A stretch of DNA of 64,000 nucleotides from Niastella sp966212235 (GTDB taxonomy: Bacteria > Bacteroidota > Bacteroidia > Chitinophagales > Chitinophagaceae): assembly GCA_966212235.1 (NCBI GenBank), contig CBIHPP010000004.1:124001-188000 (forward strand). Direction: 5' to 3'. Under the pieces are notes generated by a model. That model worked only from the letters and a program-made list of their open reading frames with translations. It was not told the DNA's origin and did not search any database. Below are positions 52,425-60,378 of the stretch, one piece after another. Each line of letters opens with the position of its first letter. The first letter of the stretch is position 1. The position numbers and the translations under genes were made by a program.

Positions 52425-53123
52425 TTAACCCTGTGCAGGTGTGTTCAAGGCTTCATCCACCACCTTTTCATTCAGGGATTCGGAAGCGGTTCCTTTGTTT
52501 TCGGTAATTTTTAAAGCGGCATAGGTGGCCGAACTTAACCCCAGCAGTATCAGATTGTTCTCAGAGACAATTGGAATTAAAAAGTCGGTAGAATGCAGCA
52601 GGCATTGTGCCAGGTTGGGATCGCCTTTGGCAAAATCATTCAGGCAATAATTGGGATCGCCCAGGTTACCCAGCACCGATGCAATGAACCAAATGCCGAA
52701 AACGACATTGAAGATGAGGGCCTGGAATCGCTGAATGCTTACCCCATTTTGATCAGACAAAAGATCGAGGAAGAAATTACTTGTTTTAAGGTCCTGGTGC
52801 CGGAATACCAGCGAATTTTGCTGGTCGGCCAGGTCAATTACGCGGGCCACGGCTGTGGTGCCGGCGCTGATGCCTAACAAAACAAGGGTGGAAGAGTGCA
52901 GATTGGGAGCGTGACCGGTTTGCAACATGATGGAGGTAAAAGCAGTAATAATAATAACCGACCACCAGGCTAATTGTACCCGCGAAAAACTGTAGGGGCG
53001 GGGACTGGCTTTACTCAAATCGCGCAACATGTTGAATTTTCTGTCGCACAGTACGATACATGCAGTTAGAATTGCGAATAGGGCCCAGAACTGAAAAACC
53101 ATAGAGTATTTTTTAAGGGACAT
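52425..53123 (-). CDS. Membrane protein with an internal two-fold repeat
   Basis: 232 residues from the ATG at 53123 (the frame opens with a TTG at 53168). After an N-terminal helix, two similar halves each have a basic start, a helix and a glycine-rich helix: FSRVQLAWWSVIIITAF with LVLLGISAGTTAVARVI, and IQRFQALIFNVVFGIWFI with LILLGLSSATYAALKI. The two R-x-Q and LLG-S/A-T-A elements align, so it looks like an internal duplication. The family is not named here. It is coupled to the amidase gene, which may give it a lysis or transport role. Confidence 0.75.
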   Translation of the reverse strand: MSLKKYSMVFQFWALFAILTACIVLCDRKFNMLRDLSKASPRPYSFSRVQLAWWSVIIITAFTSIMLQTGHAPNLHSSTLVLLGISAGTTAVARVIDLADQQNSLVFRHQDLKTSNFFLDLLSDQNGVSIQRFQALIFNVVFGIWFIASVLGNLGDPNYCLNDFAKGDPNLAQCLLHSTDFLIPIVSENNLILLGLSSATYAALKITENKGTASESLNEKVVDEALNTPAQG

Positions 53124-53617
53124 TATTAAGACAATCCCTTTACGGTCAAAGGGAATGCCGGATTTCAAAAACGACCAATTTTCCTGGCTCAGCTAATGGT
53201 TTATTTGGTTATACCGCAGCCCATCAGGCTTGTTATGGGTGATCTACTGCGCATAATCAACAGGTATAGATGGTGTTGCAGCATGAAGATATGCAGACAT
53301 ACATAATCTACAAAGGTAGTTTTACTATAAAACAACTTATGGAATAATTTGATCATCTGATGACCAGTGAACCAATTAGCCAATTTACTAATATGACAAT
53401 GTGCTAATTAAAACCAGAAGCACGCGTCAAGCTACAAGCCCAGAAATCGGTAACCTACGACTGTCAGCTTTGCGGCATCCAGACTAAGTCGTCGGCTATT
53501 AGCACATTAGCTAATTATCACATTAGCACATTCTGCCTTAAAACCTGCCATTTTTTCACCCTCCCACCACACGGCATAATCATTGATAACCATAATGGAA
53601 CATTAAATTCAGCATAT
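53124..53617. other. Divergent intergenic region before dnaK
   Basis: Holds two arms of an 8-bp word array (53374-53408 and 53498-53532) with about 90 bp between. No clear -7 box was found before dnaK, and no further gene or RNA was recognised. Confidence 0.5.
53374..53532. repeat. Inverted array of 8-bp words (AATGTGCT / AGCACATT)
   Basis: Left arm: AAT at 53374, 53382, 53390, 53398 and 53406, exactly 8 bp apart. Right arm: the complement ATT at 53498, 53506, 53514, 53522 and 53530, exactly 8 bp apart. Typical words are CAATTAGC and CAATGTGC on the left and TTAGCACA on the right. The array lies between a leftward membrane-protein gene and the rightward dnaK. Confidence 0.78.
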
Positions 53618-55546
53618 ATGGGAAAGATAATAGGAATTGACCTCGGTACCACCAACAGCTGCGTTGCAGTAATGGAAGGAAATGAACCGGTGGTAATTGC
53701 CAACGACGAGGGACGCCGTACAACCCCGTCAGTAGTGGCTTTTCTGAAAAACGGCGAACGTAAAGTGGGTGATCCGGCAAAACGCCAGGCCATTACTAAC
53801 CCGCACAATACCATCATGAGCGTAAAGCGTTTCATGGGTCGTCGGTTTGACGAGGTGACAGAAGAGATCAGTCACTGGAGCTATAAGGTGGCAAAAGGTG
53901 ACAATAATACCGTACGTATTGACATAGACGGTCGATTATATACACCCCAGGAATTATCAGCCATGATCCTTCAGAAAATGAAGAAAACGGCCGAAGATTA
54001 TCTGGGTCAGGAAGTTAATGAAGCCGTAATTACCGTTCCGGCCTATTTTAATGATGCGCAACGCCAGGCAACCAAAGAAGCTGGTGAAATTGCCGGTTTA
54101 AATGTTCGCCGTATCGTGAACGAACCTACGGCTGCAGCATTGGCCTACGGTCTCGATAAAGGCAGACATGATCAGAAAATAGCTGTGTTTGACCTTGGTG
54201 GCGGTACATTCGATATTTCGGTGCTGGAACTGGGTGACGGTGTATTTGAAGTAAAATCTACCAATGGTGATACCCACCTGGGTGGTGACGATTTTGATAA
54301 AGTGATCATGGACTGGCTGGCCAACGAATTTAAAACCGAAGAAGCCGTTGACCTGCGCAAAGACCCGATGGCCTTACAACGCCTGAAAGAAGCTGCAGAA
54401 AAAGCAAAGGTTGAGTTGTCTTCTTCTACCGAAACAGAGATCAACCTGCCCTATATCACAGCCGTTGACGGAGTGCCTAAACACTTAGTTAAAAAGCTGA
54501 CTCGTAGCAAGTTTGAGCAATTAGCTGATAAATTATTTGAACGTTGTCTGAAACCTTGCGAAAAGGCTTTGACCGATGCCGGCATGAAAACTTCAGAAAT
54601 TGATGAAGTGATCCTGGTGGGTGGTAGTACACGTATTCCCAAAGTACAGGAACTGGTTGAAAAGTTCTTTGGAAAAAAACCCAACAGAAGTGTAAACCCC
54701 GATGAGGTGGTAGCCGTTGGCGCCGCTATTCAGGGTGCGGTATTAACCGGTGAAGTAAAAGACGTACTGTTGCTCGACGTAACACCGCTGAGCCTGGGTA
54801 TTGAAACACTGGGCAATGCCATGACCACCATGATCGGTGCAAACACGACCATTCCAACTAAAAAATCTGAGATCTACTCTACCGCTGCTGATAACCAGCC
54901 CGGTGTTGAAATACATGTACTGCAGGGCGAACGTCCTTTGGCCAACCAGAACAAGAGCCTCGGCCGTTTCCAACTGACAGATATTCCGCCTGCGCCACGT
55001 GGTGTGCCTAAAATTGAAGTGATTTTTGACATCGACGCCAACGGTATTCTGCATGTAACGGCCAAAGACCAGGGCACCGGAAAAGAACAAAAGATCCGGA
55101 TTGAAGCTGGCAGCGGCTTAAGCAAGGAAGAGATCGAAAAAATGAAGAACGAAGCTAAAGCCAATGAAGCTTCCGACAAGGTTGAACGGGAAAAGATCGA
55201 TAAGATCAACCAGGCCGATAGCCTGATCTTCCAAACCGAAAAACAATTGAAAGAATACGGTGAGAAGATCCCGGCCGACAAAAAAGCACCTATCGAAAAT
55301 GCGCTGAACAAGTTGAAAGAAGCACACAAATCACAGGATTTGAACGCCATTGATGCTGCTACAACAGAAATGAACAATGCCTGGACGGCAGCCAGCGAAG
55401 AAATGTACAAAGCAACCCAGGGTGATCAGGCCGGTGGCGGTCAGCAACCCGGAGGAGCTGGAGGCAATCAGGGCGGTCAACAACCCGGAAACGGTGGCAA
55501 CGGTGGTGAAAACGTAACCGATGCCGAGTACGAAGAAGTAAAATAA
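53618..55546 (+). CDS. dnaK: Chaperone DnaK (Hsp70)
   Basis: 642 residues: nucleotide-binding domain with IGIDLGTTNSCVAVMEG, VFDLGGGTFDISVLELG and the EVILVGGSTRIPKVQELV motif; substrate-binding domain from about residue 380 (LLLDVTPLSLGIETLG); helical lid and a glycine-rich tail (QPGGAGGNQG). It folds and disaggregates proteins with DnaJ and GrpE, neither of which is adjacent. Parts of its 3' end are copied at 56640-56669 and 57085-57191. Confidence 0.98.
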   Translation: MGKIIGIDLGTTNSCVAVMEGNEPVVIANDEGRRTTPSVVAFLKNGERKVGDPAKRQAITNPHNTIMSVKRFMGRRFDEVTEEISHWSYKVAKGDNNTVRIDIDGRLYTPQELSAMILQKMKKTAEDYLGQEVNEAVITVPAYFNDAQRQATKEAGEIAGLNVRRIVNEPTAAALAYGLDKGRHDQKIAVFDLGGGTFDISVLELGDGVFEVKSTNGDTHLGGDDFDKVIMDWLANEFKTEEAVDLRKDPMALQRLKEAAEKAKVELSSSTETEINLPYITAVDGVPKHLVKKLTRSKFEQLADKLFERCLKPCEKALTDAGMKTSEIDEVILVGGSTRIPKVQELVEKFFGKKPNRSVNPDEVVAVGAAIQGAVLTGEVKDVLLLDVTPLSLGIETLGNAMTTMIGANTTIPTKKSEIYSTAADNQPGVEIHVLQGERPLANQNKSLGRFQLTDIPPAPRGVPKIEVIFDIDANGILHVTAKDQGTGKEQKIRIEAGSGLSKEEIEKMKNEAKANEASDKVEREKIDKINQADSLIFQTEKQLKEYGEKIPADKKAPIENALNKLKEAHKSQDLNAIDAATTEMNNAWTAASEEMYKATQGDQAGGGQQPGGAGGNQGGQQPGNGGNGGENVTDAEYEEVK

Positions 55547-55570
55547 GGACAGGAGATTATAAAGACGAAG

Positions 55571-55600
55571 GCCCTCTGCTTAATTGCGGAGGGCTTTTTT
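55571..55600 (+). terminator. Terminator of dnaK
   Basis: GCCCTCTGC and GCGGAGGGC form a stem around TTAATT, followed by TTTTTT. It lies 25 bp after the dnaK stop codon. Confidence 0.85.
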
Positions 55601-55612
55601 ATTAAACCTGTT

Positions 55613-55664
55613 ACACAGTTATCCGCAAAATCAACACGCTTATTGGCTGATTCAACACGATTAT
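55613..55664. promoter_or_regulatory. Three 21-bp-spaced boxes upstream of the first lipoprotein gene
   Basis: ACACAGTTAT (55613), ACACGCTTAT (55634) and ACACGATTAT (55655) are spaced exactly 21 bp apart, two DNA turns. A -7-like element TATCTTGC lies at 55697, 42 bp after the start of the third box. The same layout occurs before the second lipoprotein gene. Confidence 0.65.
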
Positions 55665-55696
55665 CTGTTTGTTTTCCAGGGATCAAACCAGGTCAA

Positions 55697-55704
55697 TATC
55701 TTGC
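55697..55704 (+). promoter_or_regulatory. -7-like element TATCTTGC
   Basis: TATCTTGC resembles TAnnTTTG with two changes and is identical, at the same distance from the triple boxes, to the element at 57338. It lies 44 bp before the lipoprotein ATG. Confidence 0.4.
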
Positions 55705-55747
55705 ACCTATCACATAATACATTTTCGGCATCATTTTAAACAAGACC

Positions 55748-56626
55748 ATGAAACATTTATTGATGTGCCTGTACGGCATACTCGCTATTTTATGTATTTC
55801 TTCCTGTAAAAAAGATTCCGATCCTGATCCTTCCAATGACAACGTGCCACAAGACACGTTGCTGACAAAAGTAATCATCTGGGATTCGGTTAATTTAGGC
55901 GCTGACGCTTATACCCGGGAATTTGTATTCGATGACCAAAAAAGGGTAAAAACAATTATCCGTTACAAAAGCGATACAAACGGGGTACAATTACCGGGCG
56001 CAAAAACAGATACCAGTTTACAGTGCTTTTATAATGGGGCTGAAAGAAATGCCTATAGAACAATTGGCTGGACTCTTTTTGTATGGAGCGACAAGGCAGA
56101 CATATTACATTATTACAACAACAGTAATCAGATCATAAAGGATTCAATAAAATATAGTAGTACCAGTTACCAAACCCGTACATACATCTATTTACCCGAC
56201 AAACTGATAACATATGATATCTCAGTTACCGGGATATTTCCTATTGGGTATAGAAGAGACACTTTCCAGGTTATAAACAACAACATTACTTATGGAAAAT
56301 TTTCGATACCGCCAGGAGTAGGTTGGGATATTTTTGAAATGTCTTATGACAACAAGATCAATCCATTTACTAAACTGAATATTGCACCCCTTAAGATTAT
56401 TGAAGGCGGACAAACTTTTGACAAAGGCACTTATCTGTCGCCTGGCTACTGTAAAAACAATATGACGCAAAGGGTAAGCAAGAACAGCGATCCTAATAAA
56501 AAATCAACGGCTACGGATAATTTTCAATATACCTATAATGAAAGCAATTTACCAGCGTATTGTAAAATAACATCAACCTATTACACCACATTTGCAGGCA
56601 GGGTAAAGTATATATATACCCATTAA
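55748..56626 (+). CDS. Lipoprotein, dnaK-mutS locus copy 1
   Basis: 292 residues with a lipobox (LCISSC then KKDSD). The mature protein repeats strand-turn patterns (TREFVFDDQKRVKTI, LQCFYNGAERNAYRTIGW, ILHYYNNSNQIIKDSIKY), an RHS/YD-like beta-strand arrangement of unknown function. It is a paralogue of the gene at 57371: they share KKDSD, the FxYDDQKRV segment, the YDNKxNPxxxLNIA segment and PGxCKNN. It is bounded by dnaK on the left and by a copy of the dnaK 3' end on the right. Confidence 0.78.
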   Translation: MKHLLMCLYGILAILCISSCKKDSDPDPSNDNVPQDTLLTKVIIWDSVNLGADAYTREFVFDDQKRVKTIIRYKSDTNGVQLPGAKTDTSLQCFYNGAERNAYRTIGWTLFVWSDKADILHYYNNSNQIIKDSIKYSSTSYQTRTYIYLPDKLITYDISVTGIFPIGYRRDTFQVINNNITYGKFSIPPGVGWDIFEMSYDNKINPFTKLNIAPLKIIEGGQTFDKGTYLSPGYCKNNMTQRVSKNSDPNKKSTATDNFQYTYNESNLPAYCKITSTYYTTFAGRVKYIYTH

Positions 56627-56639
56627 CAGAGCCGTTTTT

Positions 56640-56669
56640 GAAGAAGTAAAATAAGGACAGGAGATTATA
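56640..56669 (+). pseudogene. dnaK 3'-end remnant 1 (30 bp)
   Basis: Thirty bases identical to 55532-55561, the last codons of dnaK and its 3' flank, follow the first lipoprotein gene. They are followed by a different terminator than the dnaK one. The copy marks a recombination joint. Confidence 0.8.
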
Positions 56670-56675
56670 GACGAA

Positions 56676-56706
56676 AATCCCTCCCGGCAAGCCGGGAGGG
56701 ATTTTT
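56676..56706 (+). terminator. Terminator after dnaK remnant 1
   Basis: AATCCCTCCCGGC, loop AA, GCCGGGAGGGATT form a perfect 13-bp stem followed by T-rich sequence. It ends the transcript of the first lipoprotein gene. Confidence 0.85.
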
Positions 56707-56748
56707 ATTTATTTCGATAATGAATCGTGTTTATTGTAAACGCGTGGG

Positions 56749-56952
56749 CTACAAACTACTTCTTGCCGATATAATTTTCTTTGCCATATCCGAATCAGAC
56801 TCCTTCACCAGGTTCTTGTCAACTTCAGATAATTCATCCCACCAGTCTACCACTTTATCAGATTCCAGTAAAGCTTTGACTTCTTCAAGAACTGACTCAT
56901 TATCACATTTGTCAATCAACTCATGTAACTCTTTTTTAATGAGAATATCCAT
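56749..56952 (-). CDS. Orphan antitoxin-like protein (type II addiction module)
   Basis: 67 residues from the ATG at 56952; the frame extends nine codons further. The protein (MDILIKKELHELIDKCDNES, VLEEVKALLESDKVVDWWDE, LSEVDKNLVKESDSDMAKK) matches the pattern of Bacteroidota antitoxins that pair with RelE/ParE toxins: a helical N-terminus and a DWWDELSEVDKNL segment. The toxin gene that normally follows is absent; stops fill the frame after 56749. It therefore looks orphaned, either a relic or an anti-addiction gene. It lies between a dnaK-tail copy and a mutS-tail copy. Confidence 0.72.
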   Translation of the reverse strand: MDILIKKELHELIDKCDNESVLEEVKALLESDKVVDWWDELSEVDKNLVKESDSDMAKKIISARSSL

Positions 56953-57034
56953 AAAATGTCTTTTTCCAAATTTAATCATTTTTAAAATGGTATTACCTGA
57001 CTTTCACTAGCATAGCATTGAATTAACATTTTAA

Positions 57035-57084
57035 CAAATGATCTCCATCTTCTCCATCAAAAATGAAGCATTCTTATTCCTGGC
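57035..57084 (-). pseudogene. mutS-like gene 3'-end remnant
   Basis: These 50 bases match 58355-58404, the 3' end of the MutS-like gene including its stop, with three mismatches. No other part of that gene is here. The copy is directly joined to a dnaK-tail copy at about 57085. Confidence 0.8.
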
Positions 57085-57191
57085 CTACAAAAAAGTGCCT
57101 ATCGAAAAAGCGTTGAACGAGTTCACAAATCGCAGGATTTGAACGCCATAGATGCTGCCACAACAGAAATGAACAATGCCTGGACAGCAGT
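57085..57191 (+). pseudogene. dnaK 3'-end remnant 2
   Basis: About 107 bases match dnaK codons near residues 553-593 (55275-55391), with one 10-base deletion and only four mismatches over the last 70 bases. The frame is broken. This is the left boundary of the segment carrying the second lipoprotein gene. Confidence 0.82.
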
Positions 57192-57253
57192 TCGGTTATA
57201 CCTGATTTATACTGTTTGTGCCCGAATATCTCATTAAAATATTAATTGGTGTA

Positions 57254-57305
57254 ACACGGTTATTGGCAAAATCAACACGCTTATTGGCAGATTCGACGCG
57301 ATTAT
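57254..57305. promoter_or_regulatory. Three 21-bp-spaced boxes upstream of the second lipoprotein gene
   Basis: ACACGGTTAT (57254), ACACGCTTAT (57275) and ACGCGATTAT (57296) are exactly 21 bp apart. The -7-like TATCTTGC follows at 57338, 42 bp after the third box starts, the same distance as at the first lipoprotein gene. Confidence 0.65.
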
Positions 57306-57337
57306 CAATTTGATTTTTATTGATAAAACCCGGTTTA

Positions 57338-57345
57338 TATCTTGC
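57338..57345 (+). promoter_or_regulatory. -7-like element TATCTTGC
   Basis: Identical to the element at 55697 and at the same spacing from its triple box, 26 bp before the lipoprotein ATG. Confidence 0.4.
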
Positions 57346-57370
57346 GCAAAATTAAACACCTTTAAACTCT

Positions 57371-58234
57371 ATGAACTGGTCAATCCGCATTGTAAGTACC
57401 CTTGTACTCGCTTCATGCATGCTTTCCTGCAAAAAAGATAGCGATTCGAATTCAAATTCAAACAAAACCAGGTTATCAAAACTGGTATCATGGAGAACTT
57501 CCACTCCATCAAAAAACATTGCCACAACTGATTTCATTTATGACGATCAGAAACGGGTGGTGGAAATTGCTTTTTTCACAGGTGATTCTGTAAACGGTGA
57601 GATAAAAAGCGCAAAGTACCGCAGCCTGAAATTTTTCTATAGCGGAAATGACAAAAGTCCTTACAAAACCCTCGGAGGTATGTCGAACATCTCAACCTCT
57701 ACTACGGAATATTATCATACTTACAATACCACCGGCTCATTAGTTCGCGACTCAACTCCCGCAACACCGCCTTATACGTCGACCTCAATAAAGAGATATT
57801 CTTATTCACCCGACAAAATAATTGTTCAAAATGAATATAAAGACAATTATTACACCCAAATAATGAGGGATTCTTTCAGGGTAGCTAATAACAACCTGGT
57901 TGAAATGTATACAACGGTGAGTCCATATAACAGCCAGACATATGGTTATAAACTAATCTATGACAACAAGGTGAATCCCATCAGCACATTGAATATTGCA
58001 GCCATTACAGTTGTAAACGGTATCAATGGGTTCCCTTCGTTCCTTGCACCTGGTTTCTGTAAAAATAATGTTACAGAATATACTTATGGCTATAGCTCTT
58101 CGGCGGGCCAGTTTACCGGACAAAACGTTTATTATTTTACGTACACTTACAATGATAACAAGTTGCCCGAAGAATGTATTTTCGTCAATGGAGGTGGTGG
58201 CAACACCCTGACGAAATATTATTATATAGAGTAA
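57371..58234 (+). CDS. Lipoprotein, dnaK-mutS locus copy 2
   Basis: 287 residues with a lipobox (SCMLSC then KKDSDSNSNSN). The layout is the same as in the gene at 55748: YDDQKRVVEIAFF, FFYSGNDKSPYKTLGG, YYHTYNTTGSLVRDS, YDNKVNPISTLNIAA, APGFCKNNVTEYTYG. Overall protein identity is clearly low, although the flanking dnaK-tail DNA is over 90% alike in the last 70 bases. This contrast suggests that different alleles were brought in, not a simple recent duplication. The function is unknown; it is probably an exposed envelope protein. Confidence 0.78.
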   Translation: MNWSIRIVSTLVLASCMLSCKKDSDSNSNSNKTRLSKLVSWRTSTPSKNIATTDFIYDDQKRVVEIAFFTGDSVNGEIKSAKYRSLKFFYSGNDKSPYKTLGGMSNISTSTTEYYHTYNTTGSLVRDSTPATPPYTSTSIKRYSYSPDKIIVQNEYKDNYYTQIMRDSFRVANNNLVEMYTTVSPYNSQTYGYKLIYDNKVNPISTLNIAAITVVNGINGFPSFLAPGFCKNNVTEYTYGYSSSAGQFTGQNVYYFTYTYNDNKLPEECIFVNGGGGNTLTKYYYIE

Positions 58235-58260
58235 TAAAATAGTTTTATACATTATAAATA

Positions 58261-58292
58261 AAAGAAGCTGTTTCAAAGAGACAGCTTCTTTT
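58261..58292. terminator. Bidirectional terminator between lipoprotein and mutS-like genes
   Basis: AAAGAAGCTGT and ACAGCTTCTTT form a perfect 11-bp stem around TTCAAAGAG. A/T-rich ends suit both the rightward lipoprotein gene and the leftward MutS-like gene. Confidence 0.85.
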
Positions 58293-58353
58293 ATTTATAT
58301 TATTATGCCGGCGGGAAACCTATCCTGGCATTGCGGGAGCATCTTTAAGCGGA

Positions 58354-60135
58354 TCAAATGATCTCCATCTTCTTCATCAAAAATGAAGCATTCTTATTTT
58401 TGGCAACGCCGCGTTGCAGTTTATAATCAAACAGCAATTCGCCATTGTTGATGGTGCTTTCAAAACAATAGTTATTTACTTTTCCCGGCAACTCATCTTC
58501 CAGCCGGCTGAGGGTAAGGTCGTGGGTGGCAAACAAGGTCAAACATCGATACTGCAACAGCTTTTTAATAAACTGTTCCGACCCATGCGTTTTATCTTCA
58601 GAATTGGTACCGCGTAAAATTTCATCGATCAATATCAATACCGGCGCCGTTTGTTGTTGCAGGTAATGAATGATCTGTTGCAGCCGTTTTAATTCGGCCA
58701 TAAAATAGGAGGTATGCTCCTGCAACGAATCACTTACCCGTATTGAACTGCGAATGACCATGGGTGTAAAAATAAATGTTGCTGCACAAACCGGCGCACC
58801 GCATTGCGCCAGAATAAGATTGACCCCCAGCGTGCGTAAAAAGGTGGTCTTGCCCGACATATTAGAGCCCGTCACCAGTACCATTTGTTCGTTCATACCA
58901 AAAGTGGCATCATTGGCAACACTCTCTTTAGCCGGGATCAGCGGGTGAGCCATTTGCGTAGCTGAGATAGAGATCGAATCCGTATTTACAGTCGGATACC
59001 GGTACTCAGGATAATTAAAAGCAAAGGTTGCCATGGAATTCAACGCTTCAATACTTCCCACGCAACGGCTCCATTCATGAAACCGGTCCTTATGCTGCTG
59101 TTTCCATTTTTCCAACGCCCACAGGCATTGTATATCGAACAGGAAAAAGCTGTTAGCCAAAAAGCTGATCGCCAGGTTTAAACGCTGGTCGAACATGGCT
59201 GAGAGGCGGGAAAGCTTTTTAACGGATTGATGCGCTTCCAGGGCAATGGCCTGTTCTTTTTGTAATTGAACTGAATTGCCTGCATTGGCTTTGCTGAAAT
59301 GGGACAATATGGCGGCATACTGATCAAGAATAGATTGCTTTTTACCCAGCAGCTCATGCTGTTGTTTTATCTGTTTGAAAAACGGGCCGTTGATCAGCCA
59401 GCTTAGAAATACGGCCGGTATTAACCAATGATAATTGTTGGTTAACAGCCAGTAAAAAATAGCGATAGTACTATATGCCGGCAACAGCCACCGAAGCCAT
59501 TGTATCCACCGCTTATTCAACAAAACGGCAGGTTGCTGCAACCAGCCGGAGATATCGTTCAGCGTGCCCTCTTTTTCTTCGTTTAACAAGCCGTGGGCGG
59601 TGAGTAATTGCCGTAATTCTTTCTGCGAACTTAAAGTTTGTACCGCCTGTTGTTGCTGTTCAATTTCCTCCTTTGCAAGCAAAGGTTGCTGCAGCCAGTT
59701 GGCCAGTTGCTGCGTACCATGCCAGGTAGTAGTGCGGTTGAGTAATTGAAAAAGAGATCCGGCGCCAAAAATATCCAGGTCATCAGAATAATTGTCGTTG
59801 TTAATAAAGGCGGCCCCATTGTTAAACTGGTTAGGCTGATATTGCAAAACGCCCGCTTCGTTGGTATTAATGAAAAGTAGTTTTTCAAGCAGGGCCTTGC
59901 GATCGCTCAGCCGCCAGGCAACACGTACCAGCACAGCAAAGGCAACGGCAAGCAGGAGGGTAATGACCAGCCAGGTGGAACTATGGCTGACAATCCATTT
60001 ATAACCGGCCCAGGCAAAAATAAAAAAACAAACCAGGCGTAACCCAGCTACCAATGTGGCAACCGGTTGTAAACGTTGTAAAGCGTTTTTATAAAACTGC
60101 ACTCTTTCCTCGTAAAAAGCAATGGTAGATTCCAT
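58354..60135 (-). CDS. Membrane-anchored MutS-like ATPase
   Basis: 593 residues from the ATG at 60135 (the frame opens nine codons earlier). N-terminal about 90 residues hold two membrane helices (LRLVCFFIFAWAGYKWIVS, LVITLLLAVAFAVLVRVAW), with a further pair near 215-245. The MutS core (about 100-390) leads to the ABC-type ATPase: Walker A GSNMSGKTT, signature-like ISDSLQEHTSYF, Walker B LILIDEILRGTNSED and the ATHD motif. No mismatch-binding or Smr domain is seen. This Bacteroidota clade of membrane-bound MutS relatives has unproven function. The gene shares its 3' end with the remnant at 57035. Confidence 0.88.
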   Translation of the reverse strand: MESTIAFYEERVQFYKNALQRLQPVATLVAGLRLVCFFIFAWAGYKWIVSHSSTWLVITLLLAVAFAVLVRVAWRLSDRKALLEKLLFINTNEAGVLQYQPNQFNNGAAFINNDNYSDDLDIFGAGSLFQLLNRTTTWHGTQQLANWLQQPLLAKEEIEQQQQAVQTLSSQKELRQLLTAHGLLNEEKEGTLNDISGWLQQPAVLLNKRWIQWLRWLLPAYSTIAIFYWLLTNNYHWLIPAVFLSWLINGPFFKQIKQQHELLGKKQSILDQYAAILSHFSKANAGNSVQLQKEQAIALEAHQSVKKLSRLSAMFDQRLNLAISFLANSFFLFDIQCLWALEKWKQQHKDRFHEWSRCVGSIEALNSMATFAFNYPEYRYPTVNTDSISISATQMAHPLIPAKESVANDATFGMNEQMVLVTGSNMSGKTTFLRTLGVNLILAQCGAPVCAATFIFTPMVIRSSIRVSDSLQEHTSYFMAELKRLQQIIHYLQQQTAPVLILIDEILRGTNSEDKTHGSEQFIKKLLQYRCLTLFATHDLTLSRLEDELPGKVNNYCFESTINNGELLFDYKLQRGVAKNKNASFLMKKMEII

Positions 60136-60378
60136 AATGATTGATAGCGGTGAATTTTTCAAAACGCAAGATACAGCTCGTTCTTGAATAACCTGTTTTG
60201 CATATTTGGGAAGGAAAAGTTCAGAAAAAAAGATCGATTACAATATTTTATTATTCAAATACATCACGTACACATTCATTTCTGACAGAAGCGGCGCATC
60301 GGAAAAATACTCCCGTAACTACACTTGTATTTCACTGTTATAATCGTAACTTCAGTAACGTTAAAACGGTTCTGGCAA

